A stretch of 64,000 nt of DNA. Origin: Nostoc sp. FACHB-973. Its GTDB lineage: Bacteria > Cyanobacteriota > Cyanobacteriia > Cyanobacteriales > Nostocaceae. Shown here piece by piece: positions 52,694 through 61,342 of this stretch; the first letter of the stretch is position 1, and every line of letters begins with the position of its first letter. Made by a program: the position numbers and the translations under genes. The notes under the pieces were generated by a model. It was not told the DNA's origin, did no database searches, and worked only from the letters and a program-made list of their open reading frames with translations. The stretch covers positions 1 through 64,000 of the forward strand of contig NZ_JACJSJ010000019.1 of assembly GCF_014698115.1 (NCBI RefSeq), written 5' to 3'.

Positions 52694-52855
52694 ATGACTA
52701 TTTCCAATATTTCCCAAATGATTGCTAACGTAACCCAGTATATTTCTGAAGCTGCAATGCGGATTTTTGGGCCTAATGATGATGCTTATCCTACTATTGG
52801 CGTACAACCTTTTACAGGTGAACCTTACAAGAAAGGTACAGCCGAAACTTGGTAG
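52694..52855 (+). CDS. Small conserved-looking protein, 53 residues
   Basis: MTISNISQMIANVTQYISEA opens a 53-residue protein followed by an amphipathic AAMRIFGPNDDAYPTIGVQ segment and a polar tail FTGEPYKKGTAETW. A proper ribosome site (GGAG at 52681-52684) and the Asp-Asp-x-Tyr-Pro-x-Ile-Gly-Val-Gln-Pro-Phe signature, which I associate with small cyanobacterial proteins of unknown role, support a real gene. There is no signal peptide or membrane segment. The next gene is convergent. Confidence 0.65.
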   Translation: MTISNISQMIANVTQYISEAAMRIFGPNDDAYPTIGVQPFTGEPYKKGTAETW

Positions 52856-53095
52856 CTACTTATAAGTAGTTTAGGTGTAAATAAATCAAACTTTGCTACT
52901 AGGAACTAAGATTTATTTAATGTTTAACCCAAGTGTATTGGCTTATAGACCTTGGGTGTAGGGGCACAGCAATGCTGTGCCCCTACGACAGATGTGGTTT
53001 TTCAAACATCCATATTTGGTACTTCCTGTCAATGGACTAGTCTTAGAGACGCCCATCCGACAAGAAAAGTTGGATGTTTTTTGATTTAGAAGTCC
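52856..53095. repeat. Gap with GTAGGGGCACAGC palindrome (52958-52986)
   Basis: A 29-bp palindrome, GTAGGGGCACAGCA with its complement, is followed by CGACAGATGTGGTTTTTCAAA as at 19008-19025 in inverted order. Nothing else is evident. Confidence 0.8.
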
Positions 53096-53500
53096 CTAAA
53101 AGGGTAACCGCAACCAACGAGTTATCACATCGTATAAACGATCGCGCCATGAGGGTGTGCGCCAATTTTTCCCCTGGTATTTTTCTATCAACTGGCGTCC
53201 TAAGGGAGTGAGGCGAAAACTATCTGTAATTCCCTGACCATCGACTTCTCGGCGCAATACACCCACTTCAATCAGCCAGCCCAAGGTGTTGTCACATGCT
53301 AATTCTGACAAAGGACGCTGAGTATAGCCCTGCTTTAATCCATTTTCCAGGGCGATCGCACTCAATGACACACTCTGGTGTCGCATGACTTCAAATAAAG
53401 ACGGATTAAAGGGCGAACATATTAGCGATCGCTCCGCTCTTTCTACTGTGCTGGGAGGATAGACAAAAGTTTTTGGGTTTTGGGAATCAACAGGAGGCAT
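53096..53500 (-). CDS. Conserved cyanobacterial winged-helix-like protein
   Basis: A 134-residue protein with no signal or membrane segment. LFEVMRHQSVSLSAIALENGLKQGYTQRPLSELACDNTLGWLIEVGVLRREVDGQG...FRLTPLGRQLI reads like a winged-helix fold. It resembles the uncharacterised Npun_F0494 family of cyanobacteria (from memory, unchecked). A good ribosome site (GGAGG) precedes the ATG. DNA binding is possible but not demonstrable. Confidence 0.65.
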   Translation of the reverse strand: MPPVDSQNPKTFVYPPSTVERAERSLICSPFNPSLFEVMRHQSVSLSAIALENGLKQGYTQRPLSELACDNTLGWLIEVGVLRREVDGQGITDSFRLTPLGRQLIEKYQGKNWRTPSWRDRLYDVITRWLRLPF

Positions 53501-53691
53501 TGTGTATGGGGAGAAATTTTTCTTTCAATAAAAATTAATTTCAGAATATATTTTTGCACCAGTTACCACATCTAAGCAGAATTTAGTTACCTAAAATATA
53601 GTTATGTTATTTTTTAGTAAATATATTTAATCATTATAAATTAATGTAAAATTTCAAGTGCATCAACAATCTGAAACAGGAAAGGTTAATT

Positions 53692-54129
53692 ATGCCTCTA
53701 GCAGTTGGTACGGATGCACCTGCATTTACCGCCAAAGATACAAACGGCAACACAGTCTCTTTATCTGATTTTGCTGGGAAGACAGTTGTTTTGTATTTTT
53801 ACCCCAAAGATGACACTCCAGGCTGCACCAAACAAGCCTGTAGTTTTCGGGACGCCCAATCTAAATATCAAAGTAAAGATGTTGTAGTACTGGGAGTCAG
53901 TGCAGATGATGAAGTCTCTCATCAGGCATTCACCCAAAAATTTAATTTGAATTTTCCTTTACTGGCTGACACCGACAAATCCCTCATCAAAGCTTTCGAT
54001 GTGGATGGCGGCGGTTACGCCAAGCGCGTCACCTACGTAATTGGGCCTGACGGCAAAATTACCCATGTTGACGCTAGTGTAAATACCACCACCCATGCTG
54101 AGGATGTTTTAGCTGCACTTGGGCTGTAG
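53692..54129 (+). CDS. bcp: Peroxiredoxin Q / bacterioferritin comigratory protein
   Basis: A 145-residue thiol peroxidase. YFYPKDDTPGCTKQACSFRD contains the peroxidatic Cys45 and, five residues later, the resolving Cys50, which defines the atypical two-Cys PrxQ/BCP type. The C-terminal RVTYVIGPDGKITHVD is normal. It reduces hydrogen and alkyl peroxides with thioredoxin. A clear ribosome site (AGGAAAGG) lies before the ATG. Confidence 0.93.
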   Translation: MPLAVGTDAPAFTAKDTNGNTVSLSDFAGKTVVLYFYPKDDTPGCTKQACSFRDAQSKYQSKDVVVLGVSADDEVSHQAFTQKFNLNFPLLADTDKSLIKAFDVDGGGYAKRVTYVIGPDGKITHVDASVNTTTHAEDVLAALGL

Positions 54130-54165
54130 TTTTTTGCCTGATAACTAAGGATTTTTGAAACGTCT

Positions 54166-54197
54166 AACGCCAACCCCAAGCCTTTGGGGTTGGCGTT
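54166..54197. terminator. Bidirectional hairpin terminator
   Basis: AACGCCAACCCCAA (54166-54179) pairs exactly with TTGGGGTTGGCGTT (54184-54197) around a 4-base loop. It lies between the convergent bcp gene and the secreted-protein gene. No long U tract follows on the plus strand, so termination strength is uncertain. Confidence 0.75.
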
Positions 54198-54210
54198 ATT
54201 GATTTGAATT

Positions 54211-54705
54211 TCAGTTACCTGATGGCAATTTAAACGATGGTAACTGTGGGGTTGTTTGCCGTGCTTGTTGGCATTGGAGTGTTTGTTGTTGGTTGGCTTT
54301 CAAAGGATCTGCTGTTGCTGGTTGAGATGATGATGTCGGCGACGCCAATGCAACCGATGGCGATCCTGCGGTTGTTGATTGCGCTTGTTGACGACATTGG
54401 AGTAATTGTTGTTGTCTGGCTCTAAAGCCTGCTGCGGTTGAATCTAGTTGTTCGTTCTGTTGTTGAGAATTCCAGTTGAGAGTTCCGAAGTTTGCCCGAT
54501 GAATCAGATCAAACATGTTGAAATTATCTGAGTTGGAGCGGGAGAAAGGATCGGTATTTTGGTCTGTTGTACTATTACTAGGAAAAGCATCCGCTGGGCT
54601 ACTGATCTGAGCCGAACTGGGTTGAGCCATCAGCAAAGGAGCAAAGCTAATTCCTGCTGCGGTAGCCAAGAAGAGTCTAGCAATTTGTAAAAATGGTTTT
54701 TTCAT
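54211..54705 (-). CDS. Secreted Gln/Ser-rich protein, function unknown
   Basis: A 164-residue protein with a clear signal peptide (about 1-32, ending PSSAQ). The mature part is rich in Ser, Gln and Thr, with DPFSRSNSDNFNMFDLIHRANFGTLNWN and two QQQ-LQC-QQ segments (about 98-104 and 138-146) holding the only cysteines of the mature protein. It resembles hypothetical cyanobacterial secreted proteins; no function is known. It lies 32 bp downstream of the ABC-2 permease gene on the same strand. Confidence 0.7.
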   Translation of the reverse strand: MKKPFLQIARLFLATAAGISFAPLLMAQPSSAQISSPADAFPSNSTTDQNTDPFSRSNSDNFNMFDLIHRANFGTLNWNSQQQNEQLDSTAAGFRARQQQLLQCRQQAQSTTAGSPSVALASPTSSSQPATADPLKANQQQTLQCQQARQTTPQLPSFKLPSGN

Positions 54706-54737
54706 GGATTTTGACTCGAAAATTGCTCTATCTTATC

Positions 54738-55625
54738 TTAAGCAAGAGTCCGTCGTAGTTGGGGCTGAATGCTAACTAAGGCGACAACGGCAAAGCCAAA
54801 CAACACCAACAACGCCCCCCCAAAGGTAACATCACCCCAAGGAGCCTGCATGACTACACTATCCAAAGCCCAAGTATTGTGCAGATAGAGGTAGCGAATG
54901 GGTTCGATCGCATAGCTGAGGGGATTCAAGGTAGCCACAACTTGTAACCAGTGAGGCATAAAGGATAAAGGAGCCAAAGCGGTACTAGCAAACAATAATG
55001 GTAGGTTAGTGACAAAAATTACCGCAATCAGTTCAATGTGACCGGGTAAGGCAAAAGCCAAGCCCAGGGAAATAGCTGTCACACCCAAAGCTAAGAGGAA
55101 AACAATTAAAGCGATCGCACCCAAACCAGCTGCATCAGGTAGTCCCGCACCTAAAAACGCTGCTGCTCCTACAATCACCGCTGCTTGCAGTAAACTTTGG
55201 CTGATGATGAAAATTGCCGAAGCAAAGACAATGGAAAACCGTGATGCTAAGGGTGCTACCAGCAACCGATTCAAAAAACCGAACTCGCGGTCAAACATTA
55301 CAGGCAAACCAGCATTCAGCGCTCCAGCGAAGGCTGTAAACACAATTACTCCAGCAGCCAAAAATTGTCCGTAATTTGTCGTACTGCCAAACAAGCCCTT
55401 GGGTGCATTTTGGAATAAAGCGCCAAACAGCACTAACCACATGACTGGCTGAATAATCCCAGCGACTAATGTCGAGGGACGCCGTTGCAATTGAATAAAC
55501 AAGCGACGAGTTAAAGCCAGCGTCTCTTGTACCAATTCACCGAAAAAATTAGAAGCAGGATTAGCATCTGCTTGTGGCGACGCTAGCGGTTGCCAATTGA
55601 TATCAGATTTAGGAGTAACACTCAT
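54738..55625 (-). CDS. ABC-2 type exporter permease
   Basis: A 295-residue permease with six transmembrane helices of the ABC2_membrane/DrrB type: RRPSTLVAGIIQPVMWLVLFGALF, GLPVMFDREFGFLNRLLVAPLASR and a C-terminal LNPLSYAIEPIRYLYLH motif. It pairs with the ATPase encoded upstream (55832) to export a hydrophobic compound such as a drug, lipid or polysaccharide; the substrate is unknown. A CTCCCTCAT repeat array separates the two genes. Confidence 0.88.
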   Translation of the reverse strand: MSVTPKSDINWQPLASPQADANPASNFFGELVQETLALTRRLFIQLQRRPSTLVAGIIQPVMWLVLFGALFQNAPKGLFGSTTNYGQFLAAGVIVFTAFAGALNAGLPVMFDREFGFLNRLLVAPLASRFSIVFASAIFIISQSLLQAAVIVGAAAFLGAGLPDAAGLGAIALIVFLLALGVTAISLGLAFALPGHIELIAVIFVTNLPLLFASTALAPLSFMPHWLQVVATLNPLSYAIEPIRYLYLHNTWALDSVVMQAPWGDVTFGGALLVLFGFAVVALVSIQPQLRRTLA

Positions 55626-55831
55626 AAGAATTTTGGATTTTGGATTTTAGATTTTCGATTGGGCATTGGGCATGGGGCATTGGGCATTAGGCATTGGGCA
55701 TTGGGAGTGTGGGAAGGGTAGGAAGCTTTTTTATAATCTCCCTCATCTCCCTCATCTCCCTCATCTCCCTCATCTCCCCCATCTCCCCCATCTCCCTCAT
55801 CCCCCATGCCCCATGCCCCATTCCCCATTCC
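55626..55831. repeat. Short tandem repeats between the ABC genes
   Basis: GGGCATTGGGCAT-type units (55660-55705) and about eight CTCCCTCAT/CTCCCCCAT nonamers (55738-55805) fill the spacer within an apparent operon. Confidence 0.85.
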
Positions 55832-56851
55832 CTACCTCATATTCTGCTTTTTCTCAGCTTTGGGATCGCGAGTGGCGATCGCTGCTAGTTCTGCATCCAT
55901 CAGTGTGCGTCCTGTGGCGGCGAGGTAAACATCATCAAGGCTGGGGCGAGATTGGGCGATGCCAAATATGGGCAAGCCAGCAGTATTTAGGGTTTGCTGT
56001 ATCTTAATAAGAACGTCATTTTGGGGCGTCACCACCAAATTGAGAGAATTACCTTGAGCGCTGTTGATGATGACTTCTTGGACAAAGGGCAAAGATTGAA
56101 GCAGGTTTTTGGCTTTTTCTGCTTCTTCAATGGGGGAAAATTCCTGAATTCGCAAGGTGATGCGATCGCCCCCTACTTGATCTTTTAATTGTGAAGGTGT
56201 CCCCGCAGCAATCACAACACCGCGATCGATAATTGCCACGCGATCGGCTAGGGCGTCAATCTCTTCTAAATAATGGCTGGTAATTACTACTGTCGTCCCA
56301 GAGGCGCGTAATTTCCTCAGGAATTCCCATACCACAAAACGGCTCTCTATGTCAAGTCCTACAGTTGGCTCATCCAAGACTAAAACATCCGGTGCGTGGA
56401 GTAACCCAGCAGCTAAGTCAAGGCGCTTGCGTAAACCACCGGAGTAGGTTCCGGTTTTTTTATTGGCGTATTCTTGTAAACCGAGTAAATCCAATACCGT
56501 TTCAATACGTTGTTTGGCTACTGGGCTTCTTAGGTGATAAAGTGCTGCTTGCAATTGCAACAGTTCTCGTCCAGTCAACACCTTATCTATAGCGACTTCC
56601 TGAGCTACATAGCCTAGTCGTTGTCTTGCTACTCTCGGATTATCTAATACAGAGATACCGGATACTTCGATTTTGCCAGCATCCGGTGTGGTGAGTGTAC
56701 ACAAGGCACGCAAGGTAGTAGTTTTTCCAGCACCGTTGGGGCCAAGTAAACCAAAGATTTCTCCTGACTCTACCTGAAAGGAAACATCCTTAACGGCAAC
56801 CACCGTGCCGTAGGACTTTTGCAAATTTTGAATTAAAACGGCGGGAGCCAT
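55832..56851 (-). CDS. ABC transporter ATP-binding protein (DrrA-type)
   Basis: A 339-residue ATPase. Walker A is GPNGAGKTTTLRALCT, the Q-loop region is VAQEVAIDKVLTG, the signature is TYSGGLRKRLDLAAGL, Walker B is VLVLDEPTVGLD, and the switch His is TSHYLEEID. The C-terminal LDDVYLAATGR is typical of multidrug exporters of the CcmA/DrrA class. A longer frame to 56875 begins with TTG; the ATG before APAVLIQNLQKSYG is preferred. It drives the permease at 54738. Confidence 0.92.
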   Translation of the reverse strand: MAPAVLIQNLQKSYGTVVAVKDVSFQVESGEIFGLLGPNGAGKTTTLRALCTLTTPDAGKIEVSGISVLDNPRVARQRLGYVAQEVAIDKVLTGRELLQLQAALYHLRSPVAKQRIETVLDLLGLQEYANKKTGTYSGGLRKRLDLAAGLLHAPDVLVLDEPTVGLDIESRFVVWEFLRKLRASGTTVVITSHYLEEIDALADRVAIIDRGVVIAAGTPSQLKDQVGGDRITLRIQEFSPIEEAEKAKNLLQSLPFVQEVIINSAQGNSLNLVVTPQNDVLIKIQQTLNTAGLPIFGIAQSRPSLDDVYLAATGRTLMDAELAAIATRDPKAEKKQNMR

Positions 56852-57114
56852 GACAGCTTTTCCCCAACTATACAAATCTCAATAAAGTCTATCTTTATTG
56901 TAGAAGGTAGGGACAAGGAAATAGCGCATGAGCGAAAATCTGTAAACAAGTCCGCTTCATGCGCCATGCTGCCAAAAATTTCTGCTTATTTTAGACAAGT
57001 TGTTTGATTGTGTTTGTGGCGAAATACACCAAATACTAGAGCTTTGCGACTCTAAAAGCAGCTTTTGCGACTAGTTTTGTATTAACTTAAGTAGGAGGTC
57101 AAGAAATTAGCACG
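56852..57114. other. Intergenic region
   Basis: About 260 bp between two minus-strand genes, presumably the promoter of the ABC exporter. No gene or named signal was recognised. Confidence 0.5.
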
Positions 57115-58602
57115 CTATTTAACAACTTTCAACGTTTTGAGGCTAGTGTCACTGCAACCACTAATAAATCCTCCCATAGCCTGGATTTGTTGCAAGTAAT
57201 CAAGAACGGCTTTGGTGATGAGTTCCCCCGGCATTAACATGGGAATTCCCGGAGGATAGGGACAGACGATTTCGGCACAAATGCGATCGCAAGTCTTTGC
57301 TAAAGGTAATGTTTCACTAACAGCAAAAAAAGCTATACGAGGAGACAAGTATAAATTAGTACTCCATGTTTTGGCAAAATCCTGCCAAATATAGTTTTTA
57401 GCAGTAGCGGTGGTTGGGCGATATTCTTTGGCAAGAGTGGTAAAACTTTGTACTAATTGTTGAATATCGGTTAGGGTATTGCCCAAACTAATAATAAAAG
57501 TGAGATGTTGCAGAGAGGGAAATTCAGCAGTAACTGCAAATTTTTCATCCAAAATTTCATCTACTGCAAATCCTGTTAAACCTAAATTAGAAACAGTCAC
57601 AGTTAGTCGCGTTTTGTCTAAAGCCACAAAGCCAGGAGATCCCCCCAACCCCCCTTGAAAAGGGGGGCTAGAAATCTGTAACACAGATAATCCAGGAATT
57701 TGGCTGATTTTGGTTCTAGCTTCATCCGCAAGTTGCAAAGTGCGAGACATCAGCATTTTTCCGTGGAGTGCCATTTGCTGACGCGCTGCATCTAGAGAAG
57801 CTAAAAGTACATAACTAGGACTGGTAGACTGTAGAAGTTGCAAAGCTTTACTAATGCGATCGCCATCTATTCTGTTACCTTGGATGTGCAGCATTGATGC
57901 CTGTGTCATGGCACCGAGTACTTTGTGGATGGATTGTACAGTTAAATCGGCACCTGCGGCTAAAGCTGGAGTAGGTAATTCCGGATGAAAAGCAAAGTGT
58001 GCGCCGTGTGCCTCATCTACAAGTAGAGGAATATTATATTGATGTGTAATATTGGCGATCGCCTTTAAATCTCCACAAACACCGTAATATGTTGGGTAAA
58101 CTGTCAACACCGCTTTGGCATCAGGATGTTGTTGGAGTGCAGATTCTACAGCATTAGGCGTGATGCTATGGGCAATATCTAAAACTGGATCGTATTCAGG
58201 ATTCAGAAAAATTGGTATAGCACCGGAGAGAATTAAGCCGGCGATCGCCGAAGAATGCACATTTCGAGGCAAAATGATTTTATCGCCAGTGCCACACGTA
58301 GCGAGAATTGCCGCCTCAACTCCACAGGTAGAACCGTTGACAAGAAACCATGTTTGTGAAGCGCCAAATGCTTGGGCTGCTAATTGTTGGGCTTTTTGAA
58401 TCACGCCTTGGGGTGCAAAAAGATTATCTAAATCTCCTAATTCGGTTAAGTCAGCGCGAAAGACGGCTTTACCAAGTAAATCAGCTAAGGGTTGAGAGAT
58501 GCCGTTGCCTTGTTTATGTCCTGGAGTGTAAAAAGGTGCATGGGGTCTTGCTGCATTGGCTTTTAAAGCATCTAATAAAGGTGTTTGGTTTTGATTAAGC
58601 AT
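57115..58602 (-). CDS. Orn/Lys/Arg decarboxylase family PLP enzyme
   Basis: A 495-residue fold-type I PLP enzyme of the short (biosynthetic, Bacillus SpeA/YaaO-like) decarboxylase group. It starts TPLLDALKANAARPHAPFYTPGHKQG. The PLP pocket includes LVNGSTCGVEAAI and LVDEAHGAHFAFH, and the Schiff-base Lys is in TVQSIHKVLGAMTQ. The substrate may be arginine, lysine or ornithine. A Pro/Gly-rich insert SSPPFQGGLGGSPGF (near residue 315) is encoded by a CCCCCCTTG...AGGGGGG palindrome (57638-57668) and looks like a repeat insertion that kept the frame. Confidence 0.87.
   Translation of the reverse strand: MLNQNQTPLLDALKANAARPHAPFYTPGHKQGNGISQPLADLLGKAVFRADLTELGDLDNLFAPQGVIQKAQQLAAQAFGASQTWFLVNGSTCGVEAAILATCGTGDKIILPRNVHSSAIAGLILSGAIPIFLNPEYDPVLDIAHSITPNAVESALQQHPDAKAVLTVYPTYYGVCGDLKAIANITHQYNIPLLVDEAHGAHFAFHPELPTPALAAGADLTVQSIHKVLGAMTQASMLHIQGNRIDGDRISKALQLLQSTSPSYVLLASLDAARQQMALHGKMLMSRTLQLADEARTKISQIPGLSVLQISSPPFQGGLGGSPGFVALDKTRLTVTVSNLGLTGFAVDEILDEKFAVTAEFPSLQHLTFIISLGNTLTDIQQLVQSFTTLAKEYRPTTATAKNYIWQDFAKTWSTNLYLSPRIAFFAVSETLPLAKTCDRICAEIVCPYPPGIPMLMPGELITKAVLDYLQQIQAMGGFISGCSDTSLKTLKVVK
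57638..57668. repeat. CCCCCC/GGGGGG palindrome embedded in the decarboxylase gene
   Basis: CCCCCCAACCCCCCTTGAA and AAGGGGGG form a hairpin; the same type of G/C-run repeat occurs at 44781 and 62029. It encodes a Gly/Pro-rich loop in frame. Confidence 0.7.
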
Positions 58603-58727
58603 TTAATAATTCGTAATTGAAGGTATAAAAAAGGTAAGCTTATTAATGGACACAAATAAATTATTCCTTATGCATAGCATGGGTTAATAATTACGAATTA
58701 CAAATTACGAATTACGAATTATTTTAG

Positions 58728-59435
58728 ATGAGACCTTATCATCAAATTCCGATTTTTGAGTGTGGTGAACCGCTAGTAGCGATTCCTTTAGAATTGTTTG
58801 CGGTGGAATCTCCCCACCCTTATGAAAAGTTAGGTGCTACTTATGGCGATCGCTCTCCTTATTATCTCCGCCAAAGTGTGATTGAAAATTTGATTCAAGC
58901 GCAAAATTATCTTGAATTGTTAAAACCCAACTGGCAGATTCAAATCTTTGATGCCTATCGCCCGATCGCAGTTCAGCAGTTTATGGTAGATTACAGCTTC
59001 GCGCAAGCAGTAGAAGAAAGGGGACTGATTGAGGCGGAATTATTACCAAACCAACGTCAAGAGGTTTGGCAGGCTGTTTATGAAATTTGGGCTGTACCGA
59101 GTTTGGATGAAAAAACTCCCCCTCCTCACAGTACTGGCGCTGCGGTGGATGTGACGCTGGTAAATGATACTGGGGAAATAGTGGATATGGGTTCGCCAAT
59201 TGATGAAATGTCAGAGCGATCGCATCCTGATTATTATGCTAATAGCGATCGTCCAGAAGCAGAAACATATCATGCTCACCGTCAGCTATTGCGAGATGTC
59301 ATGTTAAAAGCCAACTTTCAACGCAATCCTAAAGAATGGTGGCATTTTTCCTTTGGCGATCAAATGTGGGCTTGGCTAAATAATCAATCCAATCCAACCA
59401 ATCCCGTCAGCGCACGTTACGGGCGTCTTGTATAG
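58728..59435 (+). CDS. VanX-type D-alanyl-D-alanine dipeptidase
   Basis: A 235-residue zinc peptidase of the MEROPS M15D type. The zinc and catalytic motifs are PPPHSTGAAVDVTL (the S-x-H-x-x-G-x-A-x-D signature), a following SPIDEMSERSHPDY loop, and EWWHFSFGDQ (catalytic Glu and third zinc ligand His). QIFDAYRPIAVQQF supplies the catalytic Arg. It cleaves D-Ala-D-Ala and probably recycles cell-wall dipeptide. No vanHA genes are nearby, so antibiotic resistance is unlikely. Confidence 0.9.
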   Translation: MRPYHQIPIFECGEPLVAIPLELFAVESPHPYEKLGATYGDRSPYYLRQSVIENLIQAQNYLELLKPNWQIQIFDAYRPIAVQQFMVDYSFAQAVEERGLIEAELLPNQRQEVWQAVYEIWAVPSLDEKTPPPHSTGAAVDVTLVNDTGEIVDMGSPIDEMSERSHPDYYANSDRPEAETYHAHRQLLRDVMLKANFQRNPKEWWHFSFGDQMWAWLNNQSNPTNPVSARYGRLV

Positions 59436-59622
59436 ATTTTGGATTTTAGATTTTAGATTTTGGATTGAACAATCTAAAATCTAAAACTAGTACAGCACGG
59501 CGTAAATAAACCAACCATTTGAAATGCCTCAAACCCTTATGAACAGGTAATTACGAATTACGTTAGCGCAGCGTTAGCGACGCAGGAGCGTCATTACAAA
59601 TTACGAATTCCGCCTTGCGGTA
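59436..59622. repeat. Repeat-filled gap between convergent genes
   Basis: GGATTTTAGATTTTAGATTTTGG units and an inverted AATCTAAAATCTAAAA follow vanX, then a GTTAGCGCAGCGTTAGCGACGC repeat. A hairpin of the ATTTTAGATT arms may end transcription. Confidence 0.65.
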
Positions 59623-60096
59623 CTAGGCATCTTGAGGATTGAGGTTAATCATCTGCCAAGTGGTATAAGTTCCGATGGGACTCCAGAGCAAATAAGGAAT
59701 TAGTAACAGTGCTGCCCAACCAGAAATACCTAAGACTGCAAGCATCAACAAAGCACCAATGAGAAAACCCGTGCCACCGAGAATTGTGCCTACTTTTAGG
59801 CTACGAAGCCTAAACATTACAGGCGTATAGGCAATGGTGACAATTTCTAATAGCAAATATAAACCCATGATTAACCAGGTTGGAGTGGTTCCTGGGTCTT
59901 TTTCCCAGATAATATAAGCCGACCAAGCACCGCAAATAAATATTACAGTCCAAATAATTGGAATCGCGCCTTCAAAAGTTAGCCATCTCGGTCGTTGTAA
60001 GCGCTTGAACCACTGGCGATCGCCTGGCGTAATCACGTTAGCCGCTAGCGCAACTAAGAAAGCCACACCCCCAATCACCATCCAAGATTTAATCAT
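59623..60096 (-). CDS. TspO/MBR family protein
   Basis: A 157-residue membrane protein with five transmembrane helices. WFKRLQRPRWLTFEGAIPIIWTVIFICGAWSAYIIW contains the conserved Trp and Pro positions of the family's first loop, and WAALLLIPYLLWSPIGTYTTWQMINLN is the final helix. TspO proteins bind porphyrins and are linked to tetrapyrrole and stress signalling. The sequence is divergent from the Rhodobacter type, so ligand affinity is uncertain. Confidence 0.82.
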   Translation of the reverse strand: MIKSWMVIGGVAFLVALAANVITPGDRQWFKRLQRPRWLTFEGAIPIIWTVIFICGAWSAYIIWEKDPGTTPTWLIMGLYLLLEIVTIAYTPVMFRLRSLKVGTILGGTGFLIGALLMLAVLGISGWAALLLIPYLLWSPIGTYTTWQMINLNPQDA

Positions 60097-60446
60097 GCCC
60101 CTTATCCTTTACAAGCGCTATCTATCGCTTAAATATCACTCTTTATAGTGTTATTTTGTCAATTTAGTTGCTAATTACTCATCATCCTTGAGTGCGATCG
60201 CTTCTCATCGTTTGGCAGGACTTTAAATTTTGGGCATTGGGAGTCCTGTTAGCGGTAGCAGGGCGATGAGCCGCGTGAGAAGTTAGGAGTTATTCTCCCC
60301 ATCCCCCTCATCCCCCTCATCCCCCACTCCCCATTTATTCCCCAAGACTACAAGACGATTCTCTCTAAAGATGGGGGTATAGGGTAAACCGAGGAAATAC
60401 TCTGAGCAATAGGGGGATAAGGCAATTAAACTCAACGGTAATTCAT
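60097..60446. other. Intergenic region with short repeats
   Basis: A CCCCCATCCCCCTCATCCCCCTC array (about 60296-60335) and a GTTAGCGGTAGCAGGGCGATGAGCC repeat lie between the divergent TspO and DUF3611 genes. No gene was found. Confidence 0.65.
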
Positions 60447-61016
60447 ATGCAAAGTGAATCAGAAATGCGAGCGCTAGCACCAGAAACTCGAGGAATTGGT
60501 AATACTATTCGCCTGACAGGCTGGATTACTTTCTGGCTACAATCGGCAATTGGAGTGGTTTCTGTCTTAGCTTTGTTGTTCGCCTTGACTGGTCGTGGCT
60601 TGGTTCAGCAGCAAAATACCGGTCTTGCAATTGGCATATTTTGGGCTGTATGCGGAATTTTAGTCTTGTTATTCAGTCTCTATTGGGATTTTCGTTACAC
60701 TCGCATCGGCAAAGCTTTAGAAAATCCCCATCTAGCTTTACATCCTAGTAAGCCAGATACAACTAGAATCCTCCGTCTGGGGATAATTGTGGGTTTAGTG
60801 GGAATATTATTAACTCTCTTAGGTGCTGGTTCAACCGTGTTAGTGCTACTGGCAAAATCTATATCCCAAACTCCAGGAGTCGCAATCACCGACCCCTACA
60901 GGATTATTCGACCGATGGATGTTTTTGTGGCTGTGGCAGATATCACCGGAATTGCTGCTCATTATGTGGGTACTGTCGCTTCCTTATGGTTGCTGGAGCG
61001 TGTGCATCAACACTAA
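60447..61016 (+). CDS. DUF3611 membrane protein
   Basis: A 189-residue protein with four transmembrane helices: ITFWLQSAIGVVSVLALLFAL, IGIFWAVCGILVLLFSLYW, IIVGLVGILLTLLGAGSTVLVLL and a final AHYVGTVASLWLLERVH. The arrangement and length match the cyanobacterial and plastid DUF3611 family, whose role is unknown. Residues 1-25 are polar. Confidence 0.82.
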   Translation: MQSESEMRALAPETRGIGNTIRLTGWITFWLQSAIGVVSVLALLFALTGRGLVQQQNTGLAIGIFWAVCGILVLLFSLYWDFRYTRIGKALENPHLALHPSKPDTTRILRLGIIVGLVGILLTLLGAGSTVLVLLAKSISQTPGVAITDPYRIIRPMDVFVAVADITGIAAHYVGTVASLWLLERVHQH

Positions 61017-61126
61017 AAACTTTTACGGGTGATTCCGAAGGACGGAAGAATATTGCCATACAAATCTTTCATAGAGTAGCACAGCGATGCGTCTCTAACC
61101 CCTGTTGCTACGGGAGTCCTATTTGA

Positions 61127-61342
61127 TTGCTTGAAAAACTCGCCCTCAACTCAAAAAGCATGATTCCCCACTCATGTAGTAATTACAATTTGAGAGACAA
61201 TAATGCGGCTTTGAACATCTTGAGTGAGGGATTAAAACTTTTAACAGCAGCCGTCGGTGCGCCGGATGCTCTAAACGCCTATGGAGAATCTCTAAGTCCT
61301 GGAGTAATCCAGGCAGGACTCGCTGAAGTAGGAATCGCGTGA
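61127..61342 (+). pseudogene. Remnant of an IS200/IS605-type TnpB (OrfB) C-terminus
   Basis: The 71 codons from a TTG end in RDNNAALNILSEGLKLL and VNAYGE-like SLSPGVIQAGLAEVGIA, the C-terminal tail of cyanobacterial TnpB proteins. The preceding zinc-finger cysteines are mostly lost (HSCSNYNLRDN), and nothing upstream corresponds to the RuvC domain, so this is a dead fragment. The following GCGTGACTTCTAGTCATGC hairpin (61337-61355) resembles the subterminal hairpin at the right end of such elements. Confidence 0.7.
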
